A stretch of DNA of 64,000 bases. Source: Hemicordylus capensis (lineage: Eukaryota; Chordata; Lepidosauria; Squamata; Cordylidae). Of the stretch, positions 10,573-19,297 are shown in pieces. Where the stretch lies: the NCBI RefSeq assembly GCF_027244095.1, contig NC_069670.1, forward strand, positions 17,069,320 through 17,133,319, in the 5' to 3' direction. Positions within the stretch are counted from its first letter, which is position 1. Each line of letters opens with the position of its first letter. The notes beneath the pieces were generated by a model that searched no databases, was not told the DNA's origin, and saw only the letters and a program-made list of their open reading frames with translations. The position numbers and the translations under genes are program-made.

Positions 10573-10608
<36 letters not shown>

Positions 10609-11500
10609 GAGCTCCAGGGACAGCCCCAGGCAGGGATGCTGTGCTAGGTTTGCACATACACACACACAACTGAAAATACTTTCGAAAGTGGGGCATTTTT
10701 CTTGACTCAGCAAGCAGCTTCCATAAGGGGCTTGCCTACGGTAATGGCAGATGATCTGTCTGAATCAGTATCGCCCTTTATTTTAAAAAGCTGCCTATGT
10801 TTAATTCCAAATGCATTATGTGTGGGTGCTCTCTGTAAGTTAATGACAGGGACAGAAGAAGAGACCAATAATGCCCAGAGAAGAGCGCTCCTGCTGTTGG
10901 GGGCTGTGCTTGTATTTACTGCCCAGCGTGGACCGTGATGGGCAGCCAGGTGCAATTAGCAGCCTCCCCAGGTCTGCTCACTTCTTTGCAGCTGGTCCTC
11001 AGAAGAGTTAACTGGGCAACTCAGCTGCCTTCTGAACCAACAGAACGTGCCAAGTTGTCAGGAAAGGAGACCCGAGGAAGCCAAGGAGAGCCTGGCAGGA
11101 AGGAAGGAGGAAGAGGTATAATTGTATAATTGCCTGGGGGGAGAGGGAGGGGGTTTCTATGGTGCACAGATTACTCTGACCTACAGTATTTCTTTCTGGT
11201 GCCTAAAGGCACTGAGAGTGAGTCAAGCCAGACGAAAACAGTGTCTCTCTTCCGCCCTCTTGTGGCCACACAAGAGATGCCCATCCAAGTTTTGTTTTTT
11301 TTTTTAAATCTGGATTAGTTGCTTTAGAAATTAATTTTCCCCCAACGGGTGTGGGGGGAAATGACAGGTTTGGGGTGGAGAGGGTGGGTATGGGAAGGGA
11401 AGGGGGGGATATGAAGGGTTTATAAGTTTATAAACTGCAGAATACCAATAAAAATTGTAAAAAAAAATTAAAAATCTGTTTTCTGTTGTTTACGTGTCCT
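9766..11500. other. Intergenic, no gene seen
   Basis: AT-rich sequence, a (CG/CA)n microsatellite at 10574-10608, and a short A-rich end at about 11425-11475 (ACTGCAGAATACCAATAAAA) that could be a LINE 3' end. No protein-coding stretch is supported. Confidence 0.4.
10574..10608. repeat. (CG/CA)n microsatellite
   Basis: Alternating CGCGCG then CACACA dinucleotides. Confidence 0.95.
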
Positions 11501-11507
11501 AATTATT

Positions 11508-12000
11508 TCAAGACAAGATCCCAAGATGTTTCTCGCAAAAAGCCAAACCTCGCCCACGCCTGCCACAAGGAGTGACCCCAAACCACCTTCGAGACAACTC
11601 CACGCTCCTCTTGCTCCTTGGGAAACCCAATCTAGAGTACTGGGTGGTCTCTTCTATTCCACTTCGCTTCCAAATAGTAGTGCCTTTGTAGCTGGATCTT
11701 AAGTCCAGCATTTCTAAACTGGGTCTCCCTCTTGGCACCCATTCAGGGGGAGTGAAATGAAAGGTGGCAGGAAGAAGAGCAATGCCCAAGAGAGCGCCCT
11801 CCTTGAAACCATCTTAGCAACTGTTCGCGAAACTGCTGAAGGTCATCATCCTGTGGGCAGAGGAGAGACCAGGAAAGTCAGTGAAGTTTTATTCTAACAG
11901 TTCAGTGGTAGTCTGTCTTTCTGATGCAGCCTGCCACTGAATGATCTTGAGAATTGGTTCCTCTGCAGCAAGAGAACAGAATCTTATTTTCAGTACAGAT
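11508..12000 (-). other. Unassigned minus-strand coding-like stretch
   Basis: On the minus strand, TCCTCTGCCCACAG (a good acceptor) is followed by an open frame reading DDLQQFREQLLRWFQGG at about 11790-11860. A second acceptor-like CTCTTGCTGCAG near 11965 precedes a frame reading IIQWQAASERQTTTELLE. I do not recognise either. They could be decayed exons of a lost gene, an unannotated gene, or chance. Confidence 0.2.
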
Positions 12001-12109
12001 GCTGTGCCTGCTCCATAACCTGTGAAATGCAGGATGTAGGACCTGCTGCAAAAACATTGTCTGGTCTGCAATTGTAGAGCAGACCTTGGTCTGCAACATC
12101 AGAGGAATT

Positions 12110-12260
12110 TCATGTATGTATGTAAAGAATTTGTATCCCAACTTTCCTGGATGGTTAAACAATATTGACGAAAAGCACAGCTGCAGTATCAGATACACAA
12201 AAAATTAAAAGCAGTAGCATAAAACCAATAACCACTCCAACGGATTAAAACGACAATAAT
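12110..12260 (-). repeat. Possible LINE tail (antisense)
   Basis: GAATTTGTATCCCAACTTTC followed by AATTAAAAGCAGTAGCATAA resembles antisense LINE 3' ends elsewhere in the window. Weak. Confidence 0.3.
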
Positions 12261-12299
12261 GTGAAAGCCTTGTGAGACAACATTTTTCAGTAGTCCATA

Positions 12300-12518
12300 A
12301 GTGGCTCGGGGCGGTTTACACAGAGAAATAACAAATAAAATAAGATGGATCTCTGTCCCCAAAGGGCTCACCATCTAAAAAGAAACCTAAGATAGACACC
12401 AGCAACAGTCACTGGACGGATGCTGTACTGGGGGTGGATGAGGCCAGTGACTCTCCCCCTGCTCAATAAAGAGCATCACCACATTAAAAGGTGCCTCTTT
12501 GCCAAGTTAGCAGGGATC
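12300..12518 (-). repeat. L2-tailed short repeat, antisense
   Basis: GTGGCTCGGGGCGGTTTACA at the tail side, CTCACCATCTAAAAAGAAAC inside, and TTTGCCAAGTTAGCAGGGAT at the shared 5' boundary. Confidence 0.75.
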
Positions 12519-12519
12519 T

Positions 12520-12718
12520 AGGAGGCTGCCTTCTGCCGAATCAGACCCTTGGTCCATCTCGCTCAGGATTGTCTACACTGACTGGCAGCGGCTTCTCCAA
12601 GGCTTCAGGCAGGAGTCCTCCTCAGCCCTACCGGGAGATGCTGCCAGGGATTGAACCTGAGACATTCAGCTTGCAAAACCGATGCTTTACTATTGAACCA
12701 GGGCACCAGCCCCTAAGG
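12520..12718 (-). repeat. 5S/tRNA composite SINE, tRNA-like half, interrupted
   Basis: Antisense tail and tRNA-like block (GGGATTGAACCTGAGACAT is the B-box side). The copy is cut at CCCTAAGG by the hAT element that follows. A further antisense tail fragment lies at about 13097-13150. Confidence 0.75.
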
Positions 12719-13088
12719 CTGGGGGGCACACCACTCAACCCCCCCACCCACCCCCGCATGGGCCGGAAACAACCATGACTTGATGTGTGGGGCGCTGAGG
12801 TCAATTTTCAGTGCATTGATGACCGCAGCAAAATTAATTATACAGTATTAAAACAATCACTAGTTACTTGTGGCTCTTTCCCTCCCACAGGGGCCCATAA
12901 TTTTAACCAAGGGTATTGGCCCGAAAATAAGCCTTATGCCTGCTTAGTCAGTGGGGCATGTGACTGTGCCAGCCCCCCCACCAGTGACAAGTTCTTGGTG
13001 GCTCCTGCTGTTGCTAGCTACCTGTGGGCCAGCAAAAACATCCCCGCAGGCCAGATTTGGCCCCTGAGCCTTATGTTGTGCAGGCCTG
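12719..13088. mobile_element. Non-autonomous hAT element, 338/370-bp family
   Basis: The right end TTATGTTGTGCAGGCCTG matches, inverted, the left end of the element at 59556-59893. Interior blocks also match (GTCAATTTTCAGTGCATT, AAAATTAATTATACAG, GGCCAGATTTGGCCC). Flanks CCCTAAGG and CCTTAAGG agree at seven of eight bases, fitting an 8-bp duplication. The left end is diverged. It sits inside a SINE. Confidence 0.7.
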
Positions 13089-13150
13089 CCTTAAGGTTAC
13101 ATAGAAAGCTTCCTTATACTGAGCCAGATCATCCAACTCAATATTCTTTA

Positions 13151-13998
13151 AACGGACTGAAAGCTGGGCGGGGGTGGGGGGGAGATCTCCTGTAAACTGG
13201 AAAAAAAACAAGCCCTGCTTTTATCTCATTGATTTTGACTTAATTTTTTTAACCAGCATAGCAGTGCTTTCTTTTTCTAAGACAATACATGCCCAAGATC
13301 AAACCCTGTTGGATAATCTTCTCTGGAATCCACCCTTAGGCTTCACAGATCTGTCTGCTGATGGGAGCAGACAGGCTGAATTCTTTCCCCTTCTATAGCC
13401 GAGGACTTCACCACCACGCTCTGTTGCCTCAGATCAGCATCAGCGGCTGGCCAGAAAAACAGGTCAGTCTGGCCGGGCCTTGAGACTTGGAAAGGTCCCT
13501 CCGAAGAGATCTCCTTTCCAGAGTCCTCCCACAAACGGCGTATTATCATTCGAGAGTCTTCTTGAGCCATGCCGGTCTGAACATTTCCATTTTTTGTGCT
13601 ACTTACATTAGCCATCTTTCAAGAGGACGGTTAAAAATAAACCATTCTGTTGTCTCCTAGAACAATGCCTCAGTGCCAAGCTTTACGCAGGAAATAGACA
13701 TCTCTGCAAAATTTCAGCGGGCACATAAAACCTCATGCGACAGTGGCAGTTCGCCTTTGTGTGCATGGACCATGACACGCAGGAGCACACCGTTATCTCG
13801 CACGATCGCATGGTGGTGGCAAAGAGGTTCTTGGTACAGAAACCTTGTCGTGCTCTGGAGTTCTAAAGGAAACCTAATTCCATAGGGTTTGGGAGTGGAA
13901 AGTGTCTGCAGTTTGGGGGAAATTCAAAATCGTAGTGGGCTAGTCAACCTTTTGCACATGTTGGTGGAAATGGGTAAAATGCCATCTCTACGACGACC
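13151..13998. other. Intergenic, one unassigned ORF
   Basis: Apart from the minus-strand open frame listed separately, I see no repeat or gene here. Confidence 0.4.
13343..13615 (-). other. Unassigned 90-codon minus-strand ORF
   Basis: It opens MANVSSTKNGNVQTG and contains DSRMIIRRLWEDSGKE and RPGQTDLFFWPAADADLR. Composition is protein-like (not simple repeat) and no recognisable repeat covers it. I do not recognise a family. It could be a first exon, part of a retrocopy, or chance. Confidence 0.25.
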
Positions 13999-14200
13999 AA
14001 TATTTATACACTGCATTTCAACAAAAGTTCCCAAAGCGGTTTACGTAGAAATAAATAGATAAGATATAAATCTTTATCCCTGTCCTGACAGTCACTGGAG
14101 GGATGGTGTGCTGGGGATGGATAGGGCCAGTTGCTCTCCCCCTGCTCAATAAAAGGAATCGCCACTTTAGAAAGGGGCCTCTTTGCTCAGTTAGCAGGGG
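13999..14200 (-). repeat. L2-tailed short repeat, antisense
   Basis: TTTATACACTGCATTTCAAC and AAAGCGGTTTACGTAG at the tail and GCCTCTTTGCTCAGTTAGCA at the 5' boundary. A (TC)n run (14208-14230) abuts the boundary. Confidence 0.75.
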
Positions 14201-14372
14201 ACACTCTCTCTCTCTCTCTCTCTCTCTCTGTGTTTCCAACGTCGGAGAAGATTTTGTTTCTTCCTAAAGTTGTAAACATACACAATAATCACTTACACTT
14301 ACTTTTAAGTGTTGGGGAGTTGTACTACTCCTGAAGAAATGGCGGGGTTTTCCTCACCGTGTCTTGTAGGCC

Positions 14373-14490
14373 TGGAGTCCTTGGATGACGTCGGACTACA
14401 AATCCCATCGTCCCCCTCGGCAATGGCTGAAGGCAGGGGGTGATGGGATCTGTAGTCCAAAGACATCTGAGCACTCAAGATTGGGAACCC
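14373..14490. mobile_element. Palindromic hAT MITE
   Basis: Inverted arms GGACTACAAATCCCATCGTC and GGTGATGGGATCTGTAGTCC. Terminal duplications are not clear. Confidence 0.65.
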
Positions 14491-15058
14491 TTAATTGGGG
14501 TGGGTGGGATCACAGGGTCACTTTAAGACCTATCCAACACAAACTTAGTGGCCGTCGAAGTTGTCTGGAAAAGAACATTTAGAGGATTCTTTCCCCCAGT
14601 GGTTTAGGAAGGCCTCTTCATTTTAGGGCGGCTTTTGCAGCAACGTTTTGAGTGCCACGTGTTTGCCTCGTCTGCCGCAAGCAGAAAGATCTTAAGCCCA
14701 AATCGTCCTGAACTTTAATAAGTTGCTATTTATACACAGCCTCCTCTCTTTTGGTTTCAGGGGTTTGGCTCTAGAGTTAAGAATATGGGAGTTCCGTGTC
14801 CCTCCCCACAGACCACAGGTCCTCCTTCACCAGATTTCACGTCCAAATGCAGCAGCGCCGTCTCCCACTCGCACCCATCTTGCTCCTGCCTCCTGGCCGC
14901 TTCCCCTGGCCTCCCCACCCACAAAGTCTGTAGCAGTACGGATGGTATTTCTGCCCTTTGTGCTGGCCAGGATTAGTAATGTTTAAACTTTTGCTCTGCT
15001 TCCCCATCATCCGTGCTCAACTGGAGCCAAGGTTCAACCACAAAAGCTGCAAGGAATC

Positions 15059-15060
<2 letters not shown>
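14491..15060. other. Intergenic, no gene seen
   Basis: Unique-looking sequence. A plus-strand open frame over about 14723-14986 has no recognisable product. Confidence 0.35.

Positions 15061-15062
<2 letters not shown>

Positions 15063-15128
<66 letters not shown>
15063..15128. repeat. (GA)n microsatellite
   Basis: About 32 GA units. Confidence 0.97.
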
Positions 15129-15131
<3 letters not shown>

Positions 15132-15153
15132 TGAGCATAGGCAGATTGCCTTG

Positions 15154-15275
15154 GGAGGAGAGCTGATCTTGTGGTAGAGAGCATGAATTGTCCCCTTTGC
15201 TAAGGAGGGTCTGTCCTGGTTTGCATTTGAATGGAAGGCCACTTCCACACAGAGTAAGGTATTCCCCTTAGGGTG
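15154..15275 (+). repeat. 5S/tRNA composite SINE, head only
   Basis: Head GAGCTGATCTTGTGGTAGAG with 5S-like TTTGCTAAGGAGGGTCTGTC. It ends at CCCCTTAGGG where a hAT MITE begins. Confidence 0.75.
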
Positions 15276-15276
15276 G

Positions 15277-15385
15277 GGCTGCTCAACTTTGGCCCTCCTG
15301 CAGATGTTGGCCAACAACTCCCATAACCCCTGAATATTGGCCACTGTAGCTGGGGATTATGGGAGTTGGGGTCCAAAAAAAGGAT
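15277..15385. mobile_element. Palindromic hAT MITE
   Basis: GCTGCTCAACTTTGGCCCTC and CCAACAACTCCCATAACCCC on one arm, GGGGATTATGGGAGTTGGGG on the other. It belongs to the GCTCAACTTNGGCCCTCC subfamily. Confidence 0.7.
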
Positions 15386-15421
15386 CCAGCAGTCAAGAAA
15401 TACGCCGCAGACTAGCACTTG

Positions 15422-15960
15422 GTAGGGTTGCGATGAAGGCCTTGGAAAGGATATTTTGATGCTGTGACGTGTCTACACCTACAAAGATTAGAATCGTTTG
15501 GACAATGGTTTTCCCCACGACACTCTATGGATGAGAAAGCTGGACATTGAAGAAAGCAAGACAGAAAAAGCATTGGCGCTTTTGAACTTGGGTGCAGGAG
15601 AAGACTTTTGAGGAGACCATGGACAGCCAGGGAAACAAAGAAATGGATCACAGAACAAACCAATTCAGAATTTTCACTCGAGGCACAAATGACCAGGCTC
15701 AAACTATCATATTTTGGACACATTACGCGAAGACCCAGCTCCCTTGAGAAGTCTGTGATGCTGGGGAAAGTTGAAGGAAAGAGAAGAAGAGGATGACCAG
15801 CAGCAAGGTGGATGGACTCAATGATGACGGCAATGAATGCACCACGGAGAGACCTTCAACTTGGCCCAGGCGAAGACAGATCATCCTGGAGAGAATCTCT
15901 CCATGTGGTTGCTAAGAGTGACACTGACTTGATAGCACTTAATCAATCCATCCATCAGTC
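15422..15960 (+). repeat. BovB (RTE) LINE 3' end
   Basis: This is a 5'-truncated, decayed LINE copy. Its plus-strand frames read RRPWTARETKKWITEQ, KLSYFGHITRRPSSLEKS and MLGKVEGKRRRG, which match the C-terminal end of BovB-type reverse transcriptase ORFs. The tail GACACTGACTTGATAGCACT followed by AATCAATCAATCC-like repeats fits the BovB end. BovB is known in squamates and ruminants and for horizontal transfer. Confidence 0.85.
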
Positions 15961-15997
15961 CAAAAACAGCTGGGGGCCCCTGAGCTGAGCAGGCCTG

Positions 15998-16190
15998 CCT
16001 TCAGGGGTGAGGCCACTCTGGGAAGAGCAGAAGGTTCCAAGTTCCCTCCCTGGCAGCATCTCCAAGACAGGGCTGAGAGAGATGCCTGCCTGCCACCTTG
16101 GAGAAGCCGCTGCCAGTCTGGGTAGACAATACTGAGCTAGATGGACCAAGGGTCTGACTCAGTATGGGGCAGCTTCCTGGGTTTCTATGC
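15998..16190 (+). repeat. 5S/tRNA composite SINE, 3' half
   Basis: Starts at CCTTCAGGGGTGAGGCCACT with the degenerate tRNA block and runs to GGCAGCTTCCTGGG. A hAT fragment (AAAACAGCTGGGGGCCCC, GAGCAGGCCTG) lies just before it. Confidence 0.75.
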
Positions 16191-17034
16191 CTTTCCTTTA
16201 ATTGGAGAGCAGTGCTCAATCCTGCGCAGGAGCGACCCTTCCATGCGGCAAGGCAAGGCAGTCGGCTCGGGGGACAGATTACTGGGGCCCCGCCAGCAAG
16301 GTGCAGTCTGCACTGGAGCGGTGCTTAGGGGCCCATCTCATCCTGGCAAGCTGGGCAAGGCACAGCACCGCTCCTCACTTTCATTGCCAAGCTGGCAAGA
16401 AGCCCGAGGAGGTGGCTGGCAATGTGCCCTGCTCCCTGGGCCGCTTCCAACGCTGGCAAGGGTCCGTTCTGAAAGGGGGCTGGCTCCCTCCGGGGGTGGG
16501 GGCAAGGCCGCATTGGGAGCCTCGCTTCAGGCACTGCAGTACCTCGGGGCCTCCCCCAGTCATGAGTTCTTCCGGGCATGTGCAGAGGGCTGCTTCGCCA
16601 GCTGCACACATTCCTCAGTTACCGCATCCTTGAGGGGTTCAAAGCGTTCCGCGCGCGTCAGCTCCGTCATCTTGGCAACACCCTGGAAGACCCGCCACGG
16701 TCCCCATCTCCTCATTGCAGACGCTGGACCCAAAGCTCTAAAACGGGTGGCTTCTCGATGCTCCTCTGCAGGGCTGCAAGGCCCAGAAGTGCCGTCATGT
16801 GTCTTTGCTCCACGCCCCAAGGCAGCTTCCGGTGCTGATCCACACGTAGGAGCCTGCCCTCGGCGCAGACAGATGTCATCTGCGAGAGGCCGTCTGTCAG
16901 CCACGCGCCGCCTTGAAATCGGCTCGGGGCCCAGCAACCTCCCCTCGCTGGAATCAAGCACCAGGAGGTGTCTGGTTGCTTGGTAAACGTGCTGCGAAGG
17001 AAAGCCAGCCTGGTGTGAGAGCAGGGCTATGTAA
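16191..17034. other. GC-rich island with overlapping open frames, unassigned
   Basis: A plus-strand frame is open over 16141-16986. Two different minus-strand frames also look protein-like: GLAALQRSIEKPPVLELWVQ near 16740-16810 and MTELTRAERFEPLKDAVTEE near 16610-16670. I do not recognise any of them. A decayed retrocopy on the minus strand is the simplest guess; open frames by high GC alone are also possible. Confidence 0.25.
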
Positions 17035-17035
17035 C

Positions 17036-17150
17036 CTCGGCCTTCCAGCCGCAGTTGGACTACAACTCCCATCATCCCCAGCTGCCGTGGCCAGCAGTCA
17101 GGGGTGATGGGAGTTGTAGTCCAACAGCTGGAAAGCCAAAGGTATGTAGC
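17036..17150. mobile_element. Palindromic hAT MITE
   Basis: Arms GTTGGACTACAACTCCCATC and GATGGGAGTTGTAGTCCAAC around a short loop, with outer AGCCNNAGTTGG-type ends. Confidence 0.75.
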
Positions 17151-17304
17151 CTTGGTTTAGACACAGGGTCATAACTGCAGGGTGTAATGAGCTGTAATTG
17201 ACAACCCCCAAATTTGCCCCAGGCTGTGAATGGTTTAAAAAAATTTAAAAGACCATATACCCTGTCCCCTCCCCGACTTTTGCAATTCCCCCACAAGACT
17301 TTGA

Positions 17305-17562
17305 GGCTGGCTATGAGCCACCTAATGGCACAGCGGGGAAATGCTTGACTAACAAGCAGAAGGTTGCCGGTTCGAATCCCCGCTGGTACTAGATCGGGCA
17401 GCAGCGATATAGGAAGGTGCTGAAAGGCATCATCTCTTACTGCGCAGGAGGAGGCAATGGTCAACCCCTCCTGTGTTCTACCAAAGGAAACCACAGGGCT
17501 CTGTGGGCACCAAGAATCAACACCGACTTGATGGCACACTTTATCTTTACCAGCCTGGAGCA
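17305..17562 (+). repeat. tRNA-derived SINE with BovB-like tail
   Basis: The head includes GGGGAAATGCTTGACTAACA and B box GGTTCGAATCC. The body contains CATCTCTTACTGCGCAGGAG and CCACAGGGCTCTGTGGGC. The end CACCGACTTGATGGCACACT resembles the BovB 3' tail. The same family is antisense at 59298-59522. Confidence 0.8.
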
Positions 17563-17574
17563 TATAAAGATAAA

Positions 17575-17697
17575 TTTCGCCCCCCTCCAGCTGTTTTGGA
17601 CTACAACTCCCATAATCCCCAGCCACCATGGCCAATAGCCAGGGATGATGGGCCAATATCTGCAGGAGGGCTGAAGTTGAGAGCCCTGGTTTAGGGC
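17575..17697. mobile_element. Palindromic hAT MITE
   Basis: GGACTACAACTCCCATAATC on the left arm and AGGGATGATGGGCCAATATC on a partly deleted right arm. Confidence 0.65.
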
Positions 17698-17751
17698 ATC
17701 AGACTAGGGCATGGGGTGATGGGACTCAGCACCTCACTGGGTCTGGGCCCA

Positions 17752-17852
17752 CTTGTGCTCACTCTCAGGCTTAGCTACCTTACAGGGTTGTTGTGAAGAT
17801 AAAATGGGGGTGGGACCCCTGAATTCTTTGGAAGAGAGGCAGGATCCTATCA
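17752..17852 (+). repeat. Sauria-type SINE tail fragment
   Basis: CTTACAGGGTTGTTGTGAAG, then ATTCTTTGGAAGAGAGGCAG. Old and partial. Confidence 0.55.
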
Positions 17853-18242
17853 TAAAACTATTTATAGACTGCCTTTCAACAGAAAGTGCAGCCCCCTTAT
17901 TCTCAAGGGTGGCATATTTTCTTGACAGCGTTCTTTGGATTGGAAACTGAAACTATCACATTTTGGTTGAGTTTCCCCGACTTAATTAACAGAATGGCTT
18001 TTCTGGAAGCAGTTTGGGTTGCAGTGCAATCTTTTCTCCTTCAGCTTTCCAAGGTTGGATTGCTTCTTTGGCACAATGCCCTGCCCCCATCAGAAATGAC
18101 TATCTGGTCATCGGTTGTGGGTATGTGCGTGCATATTGTAGTGACCTTGTCTCTGACTGTAAAAACAAAAGCAAGAAACTATATTCACTGGGTCTGAATT
18201 GGGATGTGGGTGGGAGTGGGGGCGGGGGGGCGGAGAACCTTG

Positions 18243-18380
18243 CATTAATTAATTAATTATATCTGCACAACACCCCAAACTTCCATCTCCGGGCGGTTTT
18301 CTTTTCAGCAACATAAAACAGAAATAAAAACCTTAAAACAATGGAAAACCACAAGTCCATTTAAAAAGCTTGGTTGAATA
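18243..18380 (-). repeat. LINE tail, CACCCCAAACTTCC family (antisense)
   Basis: ACACCCCAAACTTCCATCTC, CAGCAACATAAAACAGAAAT and AAAAAGCTTGGTTGAA are shared with 39816-39955, so this is a second recurring LINE-type tail. Confidence 0.5.
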
Positions 18381-18899
18381 TAAGTGTGCCATTTATTCAT
18401 CACGCTTGAGGACACACCACTTAATTTACTACAGCAGAATAAATGACAGTTTGAGCTAGGCTGCCAGACAGAAATGTTTTTAGGAGCAAGTGGGTGACAG
18501 ACGGGTTGAATAGCTAAGGAGCAGATTTAGGCTAGACACCAGGAGGAATTTTCTACCTGCGAGAGCTGCGTGCAAGTGAATGAACCTTCCGCCGCCACCC
18601 TCCCTCCCAAGATTAAGTTAAAAAGGGGAGTAAAACTAGGGGCCTGGGACATATGCATCCCTCGAGGTCAGGCCCTCTGCTGCCCTGCAGGAAGTCTTTC
18701 CTCTCTCGTGAGTGGATTTACTTTGCACATGCTCAGAGAGAGCAACTCTTGACATTCCTTTCCAAGGTGCCAGTCCCGGCTCAGCGATACCAGGGGATAA
18801 GCTGCGCCGCCCTTTCTGGCCTGACTTGTTTCCCGCTTGGAAGAGCACGGGTTCCCACGTTCAGAGTCGTCCACCGCATCTTCTTTCGTTCGAAGCAAG

Positions 18900-19297
18900 T
18901 CCTCCACTAACCGCGAGGAAGTGGAATGATCACGAGGATGTAGCTTTTCTGGTCTTGAACGTGGACTCGCTGAGCCGGCTGGTGGTGACTCAGCAGCAAG
19001 GCATTCTGCCCATGCCCAGAGGCCCCCGTCTGCATAGATTCTGACGGAGGCCGATCGCTGGCCTTCTTCGTCCCTAGTCTCTCTGCCAGTCGCTCTTGCA
19101 CGGAGGGAAGGAGGCGACCGGGCGGCGCTTACGCGTTCTCTCCTCCTTCCTTCCCGGCGGCCGCTTCTCTACTCCGCCCCGGAGGCGGCGCCGCATTCCC
19201 CGCCCCGGCTGCCGACGCCGCTGTTGCTGCCGACGCCGCTGGCCCGGGCTGGCTGCGCCGTCCTCCCTCCTCGGTCGGCGGCTGGGGAGGAGGGACC
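18900..19297 (+). promoter_or_regulatory. MAP4K2: MAP4K2 promoter and 5' UTR (GC-rich)
   Basis: Sequence becomes CpG- and GC-rich toward the first exon, with no TATA box seen. CCGCGAGGAAGTGG at about 18909 contains an ETS-type GGAA core. A CpG-island promoter is inferred. The transcription start is not determined. Confidence 0.55.
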
